Shown: positions 11,094 to 21,198, numbered from the stretch's first letter. The stretch: DNA of 64,000 bases from Serratia symbiotica (GCA_024160085.1 JAMDYG010000002.1:558001-622000), one strand, 5' to 3'. Notes: generated from the letters alone by a model not told the origin. Numbers and translations: made by a program.

Positions 11094-12504
11094 CTAAAAA
11101 GTTTCATTAATTTTCTTCCACTCAAGTTGCGGAAGACCCAATATTTCACCATTGAGCTTGCCGTTATTGATTTTACCAAATAAAACCCATGTTTTACTCT
11201 GATCCAGTTTCGGTGATTTACACCACCACATCATCAGGGTTGTAATACCTGTACGGTATTTGCGAGCCAGCCAGTGAGCAAGTTTCCAGAACACCACTCG
11301 GTCGATATAGCTGAACACTTTAGCTTTAAAATCAATGAACTGATAGAATGTATCCCAGCCTTTCAGTTTCCGGTTGAGCACCTCAGACGTATCGATTTTG
11401 CTTTAGCTGTCATTGCCTGATAACAGTGCTGTCAGTGCCATCAGCGATGCTGCGAAGTTTCTGGCCTTATCGTGTGGGATTTATCGACACCACCCGCATA
11501 TCGCCGTAACGGACTGCATTTGCGGATGATCCGATGGCCCAGAAAGATAAAACAGTCATTGACATGGGTGATTTTAGTCTTGTTCATGTTCAGCCTGTGC
11601 TTTACTCCCCTTGATGATGAGCACGAAGTCATCAGCATAGCGGTAGTATAATCCATGGCGAATTTCCATTGCCAGTTTTCTCTGACCGCAGTACCTCGGC
11701 CTCGCTGGATACTGTTATTCCAGTACTATCGATCCTTTCTGGCTTTCCTGCTCTGGTAGCATTTATGCAGATACTGATCGAATTGATTCAGCATGATATT
11801 CGACAGCAATGGCGATATCACGACTCCCTACGGTACACCTCCACTGGCGGCCCGAAAGAGTCTGATATCAATATGGCCTGCCTTGATTGTTTTTACAGCA
11901 GAACCATGAAACGTGAGTCACTAATTCTTCAGCGTACGGCTTTCATCAGCAGACGATGATGCATTGTGTCGAAGTAGCTGGACAAATCTCCTTCAATAAC
12001 CCAGCGTCCTCGGGTTTCCCCACAGTCAGTGAGCTGTAATTTCACCGTGCGGAGGATCTCGCGTGGTAAACGCTGCATTCAGGCAGGAAGCCATACGAGA
12101 GCGTATGAAAAGAAAATCATTCTCCTAGAATCGGCTCCATCGTCATCTACATTGCCCGCTGAATAAGACGATCCCGTAACGCGGGGACACCCAGCGGTCG
12201 CTGTTTGCCCTTGCTTTTAAGGATGTAAAACCGTATGGCTGGAAGGGTCAGGTAGTGACCAGAGAGAAGCTATTTTCTGAGTATTGACAGTTCAACAGCT
12301 ATTCTGGCCTGTAGTTTTGCTTTGTTCACGCCATCAACGCCGGGGGTGTGCGCCCCCTTTGATGAGAGCGTGATCCGCGCCGCTTCAGCCAGCCATTTTG
12401 GTTGTGTTATAAGATGCAGCAGCCGTTCAATCCGTCTGGACGGTTCAGTTACTGCTCATGTGGCAAGCTTGCGTTACATTTCGCTGATTATTAAAGGTCT
12501 TCAC
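11094..12504 (-). mobile_element. Group II intron reverse transcriptase/maturase, decayed
   Basis: From a GTG near 12504 (VKTFNNQRNVTQACHMSSN) the frame follows a group II intron-encoded protein: GVDGVNKAKLQ, then KSKGKQRPLGVPALRDRLIQ, GRWVIEGDLSSYFDTMHHRL, the YADDF-type catalytic box (now frameshifted near 11640), KTKITHVNDCFIFLGHRI, and a maturase/X-domain tail YRTGITTLMMWWCKSPK. Several frameshifts and stops break it. Such proteins splice and mobilise the intron. It lies directly after a truncated IS3-group orfB, so the intron probably inserted into that IS. Exact intron ends are uncertain. Confidence 0.8.
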
Positions 12505-12544
12505 CTCATTAGGTCAGTTAATTCACATCGCAAACACATTTAAA

Positions 12545-13190
12545 CTGCTTCCCCTCGCCATGTAATGAGTGAGCTACTGACAACTGACTAGCCCCAGCTC
12601 TTATGAGTCTGTCGGCAAGAGCCTGCGCCCCATCAGGAAGCCCCTTAGCGTTGTCATTGCGGCGATACTCCTTGCCCCGGATGAGCCATGACTAATGTTG
12701 TATAGTTCCTGAACCTGACTGCGTAACTATGTATGCTTTCTGTCCGGCTTATCAGGACGTCATTTACAGTATTTATAGCTGCTGCGTGCGGTGAACCCCA
12801 AAATACGTGGCAGAGTGTAGCTATGGGATAATGCGCCCTGAGTTTTCCGATTAACGAGAACTGTTTTAATGTTTTATTTTCTATTTCAATACGTTGTAGT
12901 TTTTTCTTCAACTCACGTATTTCAATTTTCCCCGTGGTAATGGGAGAAACTTTCGGTGTTTTTCCCTATCGTTTGTCCCGTAATTATCTGACCCATCGTG
13001 TCATTGTTGAAAGACCAATATCCATGGCTTTTGCTGCTTCGGCAACAGTGTAGCTTTGATCGACAACCAACTGAGTCGCTTCACGTTTGAGCTCTGCACT
13101 AAAATTTCTTTTTTCATTGGAGCAACCAGTATTGTTCTGAGGTGAGCATATCATCTCTGTTTAGGTGGCCAAATTCAGTGTGCCACTACA
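12545..13190 (-). mobile_element. Second IS3-family element (IS3 group), truncated
   Basis: The left end reads TGTAGTGGCACACTGAATTT from 13190 downward. OrfA starts [20 protein letters not shown] and continues with the helix-turn-helix [14 protein letters not shown] and the leucine-zipper-like [20 protein letters not shown], with an in-frame TAA near 12990. OrfB begins ([18 protein letters not shown]), is frameshifted, and reads SHGSSGAR then ELGLVSCQ before sequence typical of the group II intron takes over near 12545. The rest of orfB, with the DDE domain, is missing. The element cuts the integrase remnant at 13191. Confidence 0.75.
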
Positions 13191-13350
13191 ATAGCGAGCA
13201 GCTTCTCTTTACCTAGCTAACGGTATTTGAGACGCCAGTATCTTTTACCGGTTGGGTTTAACCAGTAGGTAAAAACCACCACCATCAGCGATTTTGTAGG
13301 GCTTTTATTTGGGTTTTGCAGTTTCAACCTGACGGAGCAGTCAGCTTCAT
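13191..13350 (-). pseudogene. P4-type tyrosine integrase, N-terminal remnant
   Basis: From an ATG at 13350, and allowing two small frame changes, the minus strand reads MKLTAxQVETAKPK, KPYKIADGGGLYLLVNP and TGKRYWRLKY. This is the DUF4102-type arm-binding domain of integrases that insert genomic islands at tRNA genes. Translation stops being homologous exactly at 13190, where an IS3-group end begins; the catalytic domain is gone. It lies about 160 bp from tRNA-Gly, the usual arrangement for a tRNA-targeted island. Its presence explains the pile of mobile debris next to it. Confidence 0.7.
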
Positions 13351-13509
13351 TGGGGGTACCTCTCATCAGGAGGGACAATTATACCCCCATCCATACCCCC
13401 ACATTAGGGTTGACCCTGAGGGAGTACTATTGAGTTCAATTGACTAATAGAATGCTATAACTGCTTGTTAGGAAAAATTGAATATGGTGGAATTCAGGAG
13501 ACTTGAGTT

Positions 13510-13585
13510 TGGAAGGGATGAAGGAAATCGAACCCTCGTACGCAGCTTGGGAATCTGCCGTTCTACCATTGTGAACTACACCCGC
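13510..13585 (-). tRNA. glyU: tRNA-Gly (CCC anticodon), probably degenerate
   Basis: The minus strand resembles E. coli glyU (anticodon CCC; loop TTCCCAA; TTCGATT T-loop; CCA at 13510-13512). It shows unusual damage: a C-C mismatch at acceptor position 2-71, G-U pairs at 1-72 and 5-68, a two-base insertion in the D loop, and an A-G mismatch closing the anticodon stem. The location, downstream of lysS and next to a P4-type integrase remnant, matches an island attachment site. It may be a functionally impaired tRNA or one end of a disrupted att duplication. Confidence 0.75.
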
Positions 13586-13695
13586 ATCGGTGTGCATTAG
13601 GCATTATAGCGAGTTATCAGCACCGGGCAAGCTGAGATAGCGCATAACTATCTATGTTTTAAGCAATTGGCGTGCAATAGGGCAGCATGTGCAGC

Positions 13696-13724
13696 GAAAA
13701 ATCCGGTGCAGCCGCCTGCACCGG
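13696..13724 (-). terminator. Intrinsic terminator after lysS
   Basis: On the minus strand a perfect stem CCGGTGCAG / CTGCACCGG with a GCGG loop is followed by ATTTTTC, about 20 bp after the lysS stop. It is a classic rho-independent terminator for the recJ-prfB-lysS run. Confidence 0.85.
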
Positions 13725-13744
13725 TTAGCTTAGGCTAGGTGATG

Positions 13745-15262
13745 TTATTTCTGCGGGCGCATCGCCGGAAATAGAATCACGTCGCGGATGGTATGGCTAT
13801 TGGTGAACAGCATCACCATACGGTCGATGCCGATACCCAGACCTGCGGTTGGCGGTAGGCCGTACTCCAGCGCAGTGACGTAGTCTTCGTCGTAAAACAT
13901 TGCTTCATCGGCACCAGCGTCTTTGGCGTTCACCTGATCAGCGAAACGCTGCGCCTGATCTTCCGCGTCGTTCAGTTCGGAGAAACCATTGCCAATTTCA
14001 CGGCCGCCAATGAAGAACTCAAAACGGTCAGTGATTTCTGGGTTCAGGTCATTGCGGCGTGCAAGGGGGGATACTTCCGCTGGGTACTCGGTGATAAAGG
14101 TCGGTTGAATCAGATGGCTTTCAGCCACTTCTTCGAAGATTTCGGTTACAACGCGGCCCAGCCCCCAGCTTTTTACAACCTTGATACCGATAGATTCGGC
14201 GATAGCCACAGTTTTGCCCATATCGGCTAAATCAGCCAAATCAGTTTCTGGGCGGTATTTCTTGATAGCCTCGGTCATGCTCAGCTTTTCAAACGGTTTG
14301 CCAAAATCGAACACTTCATCACCATACTGCACCAAGCTGGTGCCCAGTACTTTTTCGGCCAGGGTACGGAACAGCGATTCGGTTAGTTCAATCAGGTCGT
14401 TGTAATCAGCGTAGGCCATGTAAAGTTCCATCATAGTGAACTCTGGGTTATGGCGCGGCGAGACGCCCTCGTTACGGAAGTTACGGTTGATTTCGAACAC
14501 CCGTTCGAATCCGCCGACGACCAGACACTTCAGGTACAGTTCTGGCGCGATACGCAGGTACATGTCAATATCCAGCGCATTATGGTGGGTAATGAACGGG
14601 CGTGCGGAGGCACCGCCGGGGATCACTTGCATCATTGGAGTTTCGACTTCCATGAAGCCGCGTTCCACCATGAAGTTGCGTATTGATGCCATTATCTGAG
14701 AACGCACCTTGAAGGTATTGCGTGATCCTTCGTTGGCGATCAAATCTAAATAACGCTGGCGGTAACAGGTTTCCTGGTCAGCAAGGCCGTGGAATTTATC
14801 CGGCAACGGACGCAGGGCTTTAGTCAGCAGACGCAGTTCAACGCAATGAACCGATAGTTCGCCGGTATTAGTTTTGAACAATTTGCCGCGTGCGCCGATG
14901 ATATCGCCCAGATCCCACTTCTTGAAATGCTCGTTGTAGACATCTGCGGTCAGTTCGTCGAGTGCAACGTACAACTGAATGCGGCCACCCACATCCTGCA
15001 AAGTGACGAACGATGCCTTGCCCATAATACGGCGGGTTATCATGCGGCCAGCAACGGTAACGTCTACACCCAGCGCTTCCAACTCCTGGTTTTCTTTGTT
15101 ATCGTAAGCAGCGTGCAGCTTGTCAGAGGTGGTGTCGCGGCGGAAATCGTTCGGGAACGCCATGCCGTTTTCACGCAGGCCAGCCAGTTTCTCACGGCGG
15201 GATTGCAACTCATTATTGAGATCCAGCGCCTGATCGACGCCTTGTGATTGTTGCTCAGACAT
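13745..15262 (-). CDS. lysS: Lysyl-tRNA synthetase
   Basis: LysS charges tRNA-Lys. The protein is 505 residues, the same length as E. coli LysS. It has an N-terminal OB-fold anticodon domain ([20 protein letters not shown]), class II motif 2 ([20 protein letters not shown]) and motif 3 ([11 protein letters not shown]), and the usual C-terminus FPAMRPQK. The ATG at 15262 lies 9 bp after the prfB stop, so the two are probably co-transcribed, as in other enterobacteria. No damage is visible. Confidence 0.97.
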   Translation of the reverse strand: MSEQQSQGVDQALDLNNELQSRREKLAGLRENGMAFPNDFRRDTTSDKLHAAYDNKENQELEALGVDVTVAGRMITRRIMGKASFVTLQDVGGRIQLYVALDELTADVYNEHFKKWDLGDIIGARGKLFKTNTGELSVHCVELRLLTKALRPLPDKFHGLADQETCYRQRYLDLIANEGSRNTFKVRSQIMASIRNFMVERGFMEVETPMMQVIPGGASARPFITHHNALDIDMYLRIAPELYLKCLVVGGFERVFEINRNFRNEGVSPRHNPEFTMMELYMAYADYNDLIELTESLFRTLAEKVLGTSLVQYGDEVFDFGKPFEKLSMTEAIKKYRPETDLADLADMGKTVAIAESIGIKVVKSWGLGRVVTEIFEEVAESHLIQPTFITEYPAEVSPLARRNDLNPEITDRFEFFIGGREIGNGFSELNDAEDQAQRFADQVNAKDAGADEAMFYDEDYVTALEYGLPPTAGLGIGIDRMVMLFTNSHTIRDVILFPAMRPQK

Positions 15263-15271
15263 TTTGATTCC

Positions 15272-16370
15272 TTATAACCCGGCTTTCAAACTTGCTTCAA
15301 TGAATTTATTCAGATCGCCATCCAGTACGGCTTGCGTGTTACGCGTTTCAACGTTGGTGCGCAAATCCTTGATGCGGGAGTCATCCAGCACGTAAGAACG
15401 GATCTGGCTACCCCAGCCGATATCGGACTTGTTGTCTTCCATCGTCTGTTTATCAGCATTTTTCTTTTGCATTTCAAAATCGTACAGTTTAGCTCGCAAC
15501 TGTTTAAATGCTTGATCCTTGTTTTTGTGCTGAGAACGGCCATTTTGGCATTGCACTACGATATTTGTTGGCAGATGGGTAATACGTACTGCCGATTCAG
15601 TTTTGTTCACATGCTGACCACCTGCACCAGAGGAGCGGTAAACATCGATACGCAGATCCTCCGGGTTGATTTCTATATCGATATCGTCATCCACTTCTGG
15701 GTAGATAAACACCGAACTGAATGAGGTATGACGGCGGGCGCCTGAGTCAAACGGGCTTTTACGCACCAAGCGATGCACACCGGTTTCAGTGCGCAACCAA
15801 CCAAACGCGTAATCACCAATAATTTTGATGGTGGCGGATTTCAGCCTCGCAACGTCGCCATCAGACTCTTCGATTACTTCGGTTTTGAAACCCTTAGCTT
15901 CTGCCCAGCGCAGATACATACGCAGCAGCATGCTGGCCCAGTCCTGTGCTTCGGTGCCGCCGGAACCTGCCCGAATATCCAGGTAGCAGTCCGCGCTGTC
16001 GTATTCACCGGAAAACATACGGCAGAATTCCAACTGTTCCAGCTTGACCATCAGTTGATCAAGCTCGATGACTGATTCGTTGAAGGTCTCTTCATCTTCG
16101 GCTTCCACCGCTAATTCTAGTAGGCCGTTGACATCTTCGCCACCCTGAGCCAGTTGGTCGATGGTTGCTACTACGGCTTCCAACGCTGCACGCTCTTTGC
16201 CCAGTGCCTGTGCACGTTTAGGTTTGTTCCAGACATCAGGCTGTTCCAACTCGGCGTTAACTTCTTCTAGGCGTTCCTTCTTAGCGTCATAGTCAAAGAT
16301 ACCCCCGAAGAACGGCAGTCCGCTCGGACAGATCCTGAATTCGGTTTTTTACCGGATTAATTTCAAACAT
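15272..16370 (-). CDS. prfB: Peptide chain release factor 2 with programmed +1 frameshift
   Basis: RF2 terminates translation at UGA and UAA. Synthesis starts at the ATG at 16370 ([17 protein letters not shown]), meets an in-frame TGA at codon 26, and continues in the +1 frame to 15272, giving 365 residues as in E. coli. The anticodon-like SPF tripeptide (RKSPFDSG) and the catalytic GGQ motif ([15 protein letters not shown]) are present. A small difference from E. coli is SGARR for SGGRR after SPF. The gene lies between recJ and lysS, as expected. The frameshift is the known autoregulation, not decay. Confidence 0.96.
16293..16307 (-). promoter_or_regulatory. prfB programmed frameshift site
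   Basis: The minus strand reads CGG GGG TAT CTT TGA C: a Shine-Dalgarno-like GGGGG three bases before the slippery CTT, then the in-frame TGA followed by C. This is the known RF2 autoregulatory signal, in which low RF2 promotes +1 slippage. The TGA occupies 16293-16295. Confidence 0.95.
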
Positions 16371-16535
16371 GGTTTTGCGTTCTTTTACGTTGATGCCTTA
16401 GATGGCAAAATGCCGTTAGAATCGCTAATTCTAACGGATCTCACCGCCAGTTTATAGCAAGTTGGTCGGTTTTTGTGGCGGTCAGAAATGATGCTGGTGT
16501 TTGCGTTGCCCAACCCCGTATCACTACCTGCAAGA

Positions 16536-18266
16536 CTAGTGCGGCCAAAGATATTGGATCAGTAATTGTACGTTGCGGTTGCCACGAAACTCGTTGATGT
16601 CGAGCTTGTAAGCCAGTTCCACCTCGCGCACGCTGCTGTCCGGCCATAGCGTGGTGTCTACATTGAAGGCGATGCCGTCAAGCAGCGGCCCACCGCCGAG
16701 CGGTTCTACCATCAGCTTCAGGTGTTTCTCACCCACCAACCGCTGTTGCAGGATGCGGAACATACCGTCGAAAGTCGGCTCCGGGAATGCTTGGCCCCAA
16801 GGGCCGCTATCGCGCAGCAGTTCTGCCATGGTTAGCGATAGCTCCTGCATCGACAACTCACCATCAGACCAGATAACTCCCTCTAACATTGCTGGATCAA
16901 GCCATTCGCCCACCAGTTCACTAAAACGCTGGCGAAATTCGTCGAATTTAGCCTCTTCTAGTGACAGCCCAGCCGCCATCGCATGACCACCGAACGTCAT
17001 CATCAAGCCGGGGCTTAGCATATCCAGCCGCTCCAGCGCATCACGCATGTGCAGCCCGGCCACCGAACGGCCAGAGCCTTTCAGGATACCATCACCTACT
17101 GGGGCAAAGGCGATCACCGGGCGGTGGAAACGCTCTTTAATCCGCGAAGCCAGAATACCCACTACCCCTTGATGCCATTCTGGGTGGTACATCGCTAATC
17201 CATAAGGCAATTCAGTGCTTGTGCGTTCCAACTGGTCGCACAGATGCAGCGCCTCTATCTGCATGCCTTGCTCAATCTCGCGCCGCGTCTGATTCAGCGT
17301 ATCGAGATCGTTAGCTAGCACGCGCGCCTGTGCGATATCATCGCTCAATAGTAGCGCCACCCCAACCGACATATCGTCCAACCGCCCTGCTGCATTGAGC
17401 CGTGGTCCTAGTGCAAAGCCGAGATCGCTGGCCACCAACTGCCGCGCATCGCACTTGGCCACTTCGAGCAGCGCGCGAATACCTGGCCGACACTTGCCGG
17501 CACGGATACGATGCAAGCCCTGATAAACCAGAATGCGGTTGTTAGTGTCCAGCGGTACTACATCGGCTACCGTGCCAAGAGCCACCAGATCCAGCAGTTC
17601 CGCCAAATTGGGCGTTGCCAACGCGCGCTGTGCAAACCAGCCGCTGTCACGCAGCCGGGCGCGTAGTGCCAACATAAGATAGAAAGCAACCCCAACGCCG
17701 GCCAGCGATTTGGAGGGAAATTTACAGCCGCGCAAGTTGGGATTAACGATTGCTTCGGCCGCTGGCAGGGTTTCACCTGGCAGGTGGTGATCAGTTATCA
17801 GCACTTGCATGCCGTTGGCATGCGCCACGTTAACGCCAGCGTGAGAAGAAACGCCGTTATCGACGGTTACGATCAGCTCAGCACCGCGTGCTGCCGCCTG
17901 TTCCACCACTTCGGGGCTTAGGCCGTAGCCGTCTTCGAAACGGTTCGGTACCAGATAATCAACGCCCCCCCCCATGCTACGCAGCGCCAGTACCGTCAGT
18001 GCGGTGCTAGTGGCACCGTCTGCATCAAAATCACCCACTATCATGATACTACGGCAATCAACCAGTGCCTGTTCAAGGATGCCAACGGCGGTGTCAATGC
18101 CACTCAACAGCTGCCAAGGCAGCATGCCTTTGACGCTACGTTCCAGTTCTTGCTCACCCCGAACGCCACGCAACGCGTACAAACGACATAGCAACGGGGG
18201 CAGGTTGGCAGGCAGCTGGCTGTCATCTGCCGCCAGTCGGCGGCGGAGTTGCATTTTGATGCTCAC
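16536..18266 (-). CDS. recJ: Single-stranded-DNA-specific 5'-3' exonuclease RecJ
   Basis: RecJ degrades single-stranded DNA 5'-3' in RecFOR recombination, mismatch repair and base excision repair. The protein is 576 residues (E. coli 577). DHH-family motifs are intact: GDFDADGAT (motif I), TVDNG, TDHH (the DHH signature, ITDHHLPGE), and the DHHA1 motif GGHAMAAGLSL. The start at 18266 lies 6 bp after the dsbC stop. There are no internal stops. The minus strand reads xerD, dsbC, recJ, prfB, lysS, the canonical cluster. Confidence 0.96.
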   Translation of the reverse strand: MSIKMQLRRRLAADDSQLPANLPPLLCRLYALRGVRGEQELERSVKGMLPWQLLSGIDTAVGILEQALVDCRSIMIVGDFDADGATSTALTVLALRSMGGGVDYLVPNRFEDGYGLSPEVVEQAAARGAELIVTVDNGVSSHAGVNVAHANGMQVLITDHHLPGETLPAAEAIVNPNLRGCKFPSKSLAGVGVAFYLMLALRARLRDSGWFAQRALATPNLAELLDLVALGTVADVVPLDTNNRILVYQGLHRIRAGKCRPGIRALLEVAKCDARQLVASDLGFALGPRLNAAGRLDDMSVGVALLLSDDIAQARVLANDLDTLNQTRREIEQGMQIEALHLCDQLERTSTELPYGLAMYHPEWHQGVVGILASRIKERFHRPVIAFAPVGDGILKGSGRSVAGLHMRDALERLDMLSPGLMMTFGGHAMAAGLSLEEAKFDEFRQRFSELVGEWLDPAMLEGVIWSDGELSMQELSLTMAELLRDSGPWGQAFPEPTFDGMFRILQQRLVGEKHLKLMVEPLGGGPLLDGIAFNVDTTLWPDSSVREVELAYKLDINEFRGNRNVQLLIQYLWPH

Positions 18267-18272
18267 CCGCGA

Positions 18273-18992
18273 TTAACCACCCGCCTTGGTCGCGACCTGA
18301 TTCGCCCCCAGCATGGCGGCCATCTCTTTGGGGCCCTGGTAGCCTGGGATCATCATGCCGTTTTCCAAAATGATTGCCGGGGTGCCTTGAATACCGAACT
18401 GCACACCGAGCGAATAGTGTTTGCTGATGTCGGTTTTGCAAGTTGTCGGAGATACTGCTGCATCGCCCTTCATGGCGGCATCAAAAGCCTTAGCTTTGTC
18501 GGCACTGCACCAGATAGACTGCATGTCTTTCTCGACCTGGGAGCCTCTTCCCTGACGCGGGAATGCTAGATAGCGGACGGTGATGCCCAAATCATTATAC
18601 TCATGCATCTGCTGATGCAGCTTGTGGCAATAACCACAAGTGCTGTCGGTAAACACGGTGATCACGTGTTTTTCCTTTGGTGCCTTATAGACGATCATCT
18701 GATCTTGCAGCGTCTCTAGTTGAGTGACCAGAAATTGATTGGTGACGTTAACTGGCAATTTGCCGCTGATGTCGTACAGCGGGCCATTCAGAATATGTTT
18801 AGCATCTTCAGACACATACAACACACCGCTGTCGGTCAAAACGGTTTTCAAACCCTTGATTGATGAAGGCCGCACATTAGCTTGTTGAATGCCCAGGCTA
18901 TTGAGCGCTTTTTTGATTGCCGCATCATCGGCGTGTACAGCACTGGTGACCGCAGCCACCAGCAGAGATAGCAGCATTAAACCTTTTTTCAT
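18273..18992 (-). CDS. dsbC: Periplasmic disulfide isomerase DsbC
   Basis: DsbC reshuffles wrong disulfides in periplasmic proteins. The protein is 239 residues with a Sec signal peptide (MKKGLMLLSLLVAAVTSAVHA), an N-terminal dimerisation domain and a thioredoxin-fold domain with the active-site CGYC at residues 119-122. The second pair of cysteines (at about 162 and 184) and the cis-proline loop (QGTPAII) are present. It lies between xerD (broken) and recJ. With dsbA intact downstream, oxidative folding appears kept. Confidence 0.96.
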   Translation of the reverse strand: MKKGLMLLSLLVAAVTSAVHADDAAIKKALNSLGIQQANVRPSSIKGLKTVLTDSGVLYVSEDAKHILNGPLYDISGKLPVNVTNQFLVTQLETLQDQMIVYKAPKEKHVITVFTDSTCGYCHKLHQQMHEYNDLGITVRYLAFPRQGRGSQVEKDMQSIWCSADKAKAFDAAMKGDAAVSPTTCKTDISKHYSLGVQFGIQGTPAIILENGMMIPGYQGPKEMAAMLGANQVATKAGG

Positions 18993-19004
18993 TGTTTCAA
19001 TCCT

Positions 19005-19863
19005 TCAGGCGCGTGGGCAATGTTGTTGATGTAGCTGTTTCAGTCGTTCGGTAGCTACATGAGTATAAATTTGCGTGTTAGAGAGATCGCTGTGTCCCAA
19101 TAACATCTGTAAGACACAGAGATCAGCCTCATGGTTCAACAGGTTGGTGGCGAATGCGTGCCGTAACACATGCAGGGATAATCGCTCGCTGTCGATACCG
19201 GCAAGGATCGCATAGTGTTTGATACGATGCCAGAATGTCTTTCGGGTCATTTGCTGGCAGCGTTGGCTTGGAAATAACATACCCAGCGCCTGGCTGTTAA
19301 CCAGCTACGGGAGACCATGTTCCAGATAGTTCCCGATCTAATATACAGCTTCTTCGCCCAGTAGCACCAGCCGCTCTTTGTTGCCTTTGCCGATCACCAG
19401 TACCACGCCCTGCTGCAGGCTGACGTTGCTGATGGTCAGGACAACCAGTTCTGAAACCCGCAGACCTGTAGCATACAATACTTCAAGCATCGCTTTATCG
19501 CGTAATTCGATCGGCTGATCAACGCAAGGGGCTTTCGCAGGGCGTCGATCTGCGCCTCGCTCAGATCCTTTGGTAGCCGCTGCGGCAGCTTCTTTCGATA
19601 TAGATACTGGAACAGGAGACGCATAGCGCTAAGCAAGCGTGCGGAACTAGTAGCTTTGTAGCCGCCATCAACTCGCTCGGCAAGAAACGCCTGTAGATCC
19701 AGCGCCTGCGCTTGCAGCAGTGTGATATTCTGATGGTTAAGCCAGGCTACGCAGCGCCTGTAAATTACAGCCGGTAAGAGACTAGCGTATTTTCCGCTAG
19801 ATTGCGCTCAAGCCACAGCACATCCAGGAATTGCTCAATCTGCGCATTGTCTTGCTGTTGCAC
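19005..19863 (-). pseudogene. xerD: Site-specific recombinase XerD, broken by stops and frameshifts
   Basis: XerD with XerC resolves chromosome dimers at dif. The N-terminus (a GTG at 19863; DNAQIEQFLDVLWLERNLAE), the middle (RLLFQYLYRKKLPQRLPKDL) and the C-terminal catalytic part (SLHVLRHAFATNLL, IYTHVATERL) are present in different frames. In the frame of the C-terminal part, amber codons replace conserved tryptophans at 19338-19340 (EEAVY-stop) and 19305-19307 (HGLP-stop). The catalytic Arg, His-x-x-Arg and Tyr are present in the DNA but cannot be joined. The gene precedes dsbC as usual. Confidence 0.92.
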
Positions 19864-20107
19864 GCGATACTCTCTTATTCTGCGCTTTTGCCTTTTGTCT
19901 TCAAGCAGCCGCATTTTGGCTGCAGGTGACTTTTCGGGGCCGTTGCAACCAGCGCTCAAATCTGCTCGTAGGAAGGATTTACCCCCCCTTGCTGCCCAGC
20001 TGCAACTTGAAGTCCATGGAGCCTATTCTTTGGGCATTATGCCTTAAGCTGCGGCAAATCAGGTATACTCGATGCAATTCTACCAACGGCAACATGACGG
20101 TTAAAAC

Positions 20108-20629
20108 ATGAATATGGGTCTATTTTACGGCTTCAGCATCTGCTATACCGAGATAGCGGCAGAAAAAATCCGAGAGATTCTAGGTGAAGACCTGGTAGAC
20201 CTGCATAACCTGAAAGACGTCTCCCCCAAGCTAATGGAAGACTACTCGATCCTGATCCTCGGTATCCCAACCTGGAATTTCGGCGAACTGCAAGAAGACT
20301 GGGAGGCGATCTGGCCGCAAATGATAACGCTTGAAATAAAAGGCAAAATCGTCGCCATGTATGGCCTGGGCGATCAGTTGGATTACGGCGAATGGTTCCT
20401 GGACGCGTTGGGCATGCTACACAATCATATATCCCCGCTAGGAGTACAGTTCATCGGATTTTGGCCAACTGATGGCTTCGAATTCACCAGCCCCAAAGCA
20501 CTGAGCGCCGATGGTAAGCACTTTATCGGCGGCTTGGTGCTTGATAAGGTCAATCAGTTCGACATCAGTGAAGACCGTCTGCAACAGTGGTGTGAACAGA
20601 TCTTGCTGGAGATAGAGCCACTGCTGTAA
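20108..20629 (+). CDS. fldB: Flavodoxin 2
   Basis: FldB is an FMN electron carrier of the long-chain flavodoxin family. The protein is 173 residues and collinear with E. coli FldB, including the FMN isoalloxazine loops ([14 protein letters not shown] and [12 protein letters not shown]). The phosphate-binding loop is altered: GSSTCYTE in E. coli is GFSICYTE here (Ser9 to Phe, Thr11 to Ile). The loop normally binds the FMN phosphate through these hydroxyls, so FMN binding may be weakened. Divergent from xerD. The frame is otherwise clean. Confidence 0.93.
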   Translation: MNMGLFYGFSICYTEIAAEKIREILGEDLVDLHNLKDVSPKLMEDYSILILGIPTWNFGELQEDWEAIWPQMITLEIKGKIVAMYGLGDQLDYGEWFLDALGMLHNHISPLGVQFIGFWPTDGFEFTSPKALSADGKHFIGGLVLDKVNQFDISEDRLQQWCEQILLEIEPLL

Positions 20630-20773
20630 CCATACCGATCGTGTAAGCTTTGCCAGAAGCACCACTCCCAGCACCAACGTATCACCTTCAGGTTACAGCA
20701 GCGGAGCCTTCCAGGAGGAAACAGCGTCCCAGCGATTTTTGACTGATCCCCTACCAGCTAGAGCATCAGTTTC

Positions 20774-21198
20774 ATCAGGTTTCTTCATCATCGCTCACTG
20801 GTAGATACAGCAGATGTTGGCGCAGATATCGCCATTCTTCCCCTCTCCATGTTGTCCAAAACAAGCCCCAGACGCTGGTACTTGTTACCCTCCATGGGGT
20901 GCAGTGTCAGCAATATACCGTAATTCGTCATCCAAGGTTTTTTCACCAGTCACCACTCGCGGCCATGCCAGTTGATGTGCCAGTCCGCCAGCAGGCGCAA
21001 CTTGCACCACACTGCGGCGAGGCGTTTCTGGCTACGGATACCTTGAAACACCACCAATATCAGCAGTACTAGCCAGATCGGCCCGTAGTCTGCTGGCCAA
21101 GGCGAAATAAGGATCAGCAGTACCAGGACGCTATGCCTCAGCAACGAGAATAATTGGGTACGCCTGGAAATGATGACATCACATCTCCACTGGGCCAC
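20774..21198 (-). pseudogene. cptA: CptA/YgfX-family membrane protein, decayed
   Basis: YgfX is a small inner-membrane protein encoded next to sdhE. From a GTG at 21198 ([20 protein letters not shown]) the two hydrophobic segments (VLVLLILISPWPADYG, PIWLVLLILVVFQGI) are readable. A TGA follows HGREW near 20950 and the rest (PWMTNYGILLTLHPMEGNK) sits after it; a further frameshift splits the last 25 residues (EWRYLRQHLL). Overlap with the sdhE 3' end is as in E. coli. Probably non-functional. Confidence 0.8.

Noticed and set aside
13372-13395. Repeated C-rich ATACCCCCAT stretch as a phage attachment core
   Set aside because: It is only two short imperfect copies, and no matching sequence was found at the tRNA end or the other side of the island.
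15272-16370. Frame change at codon 26 of prfB as a pseudogene mark
   Set aside because: It is the known programmed +1 frameshift with all signals intact, and the combined length is normal.
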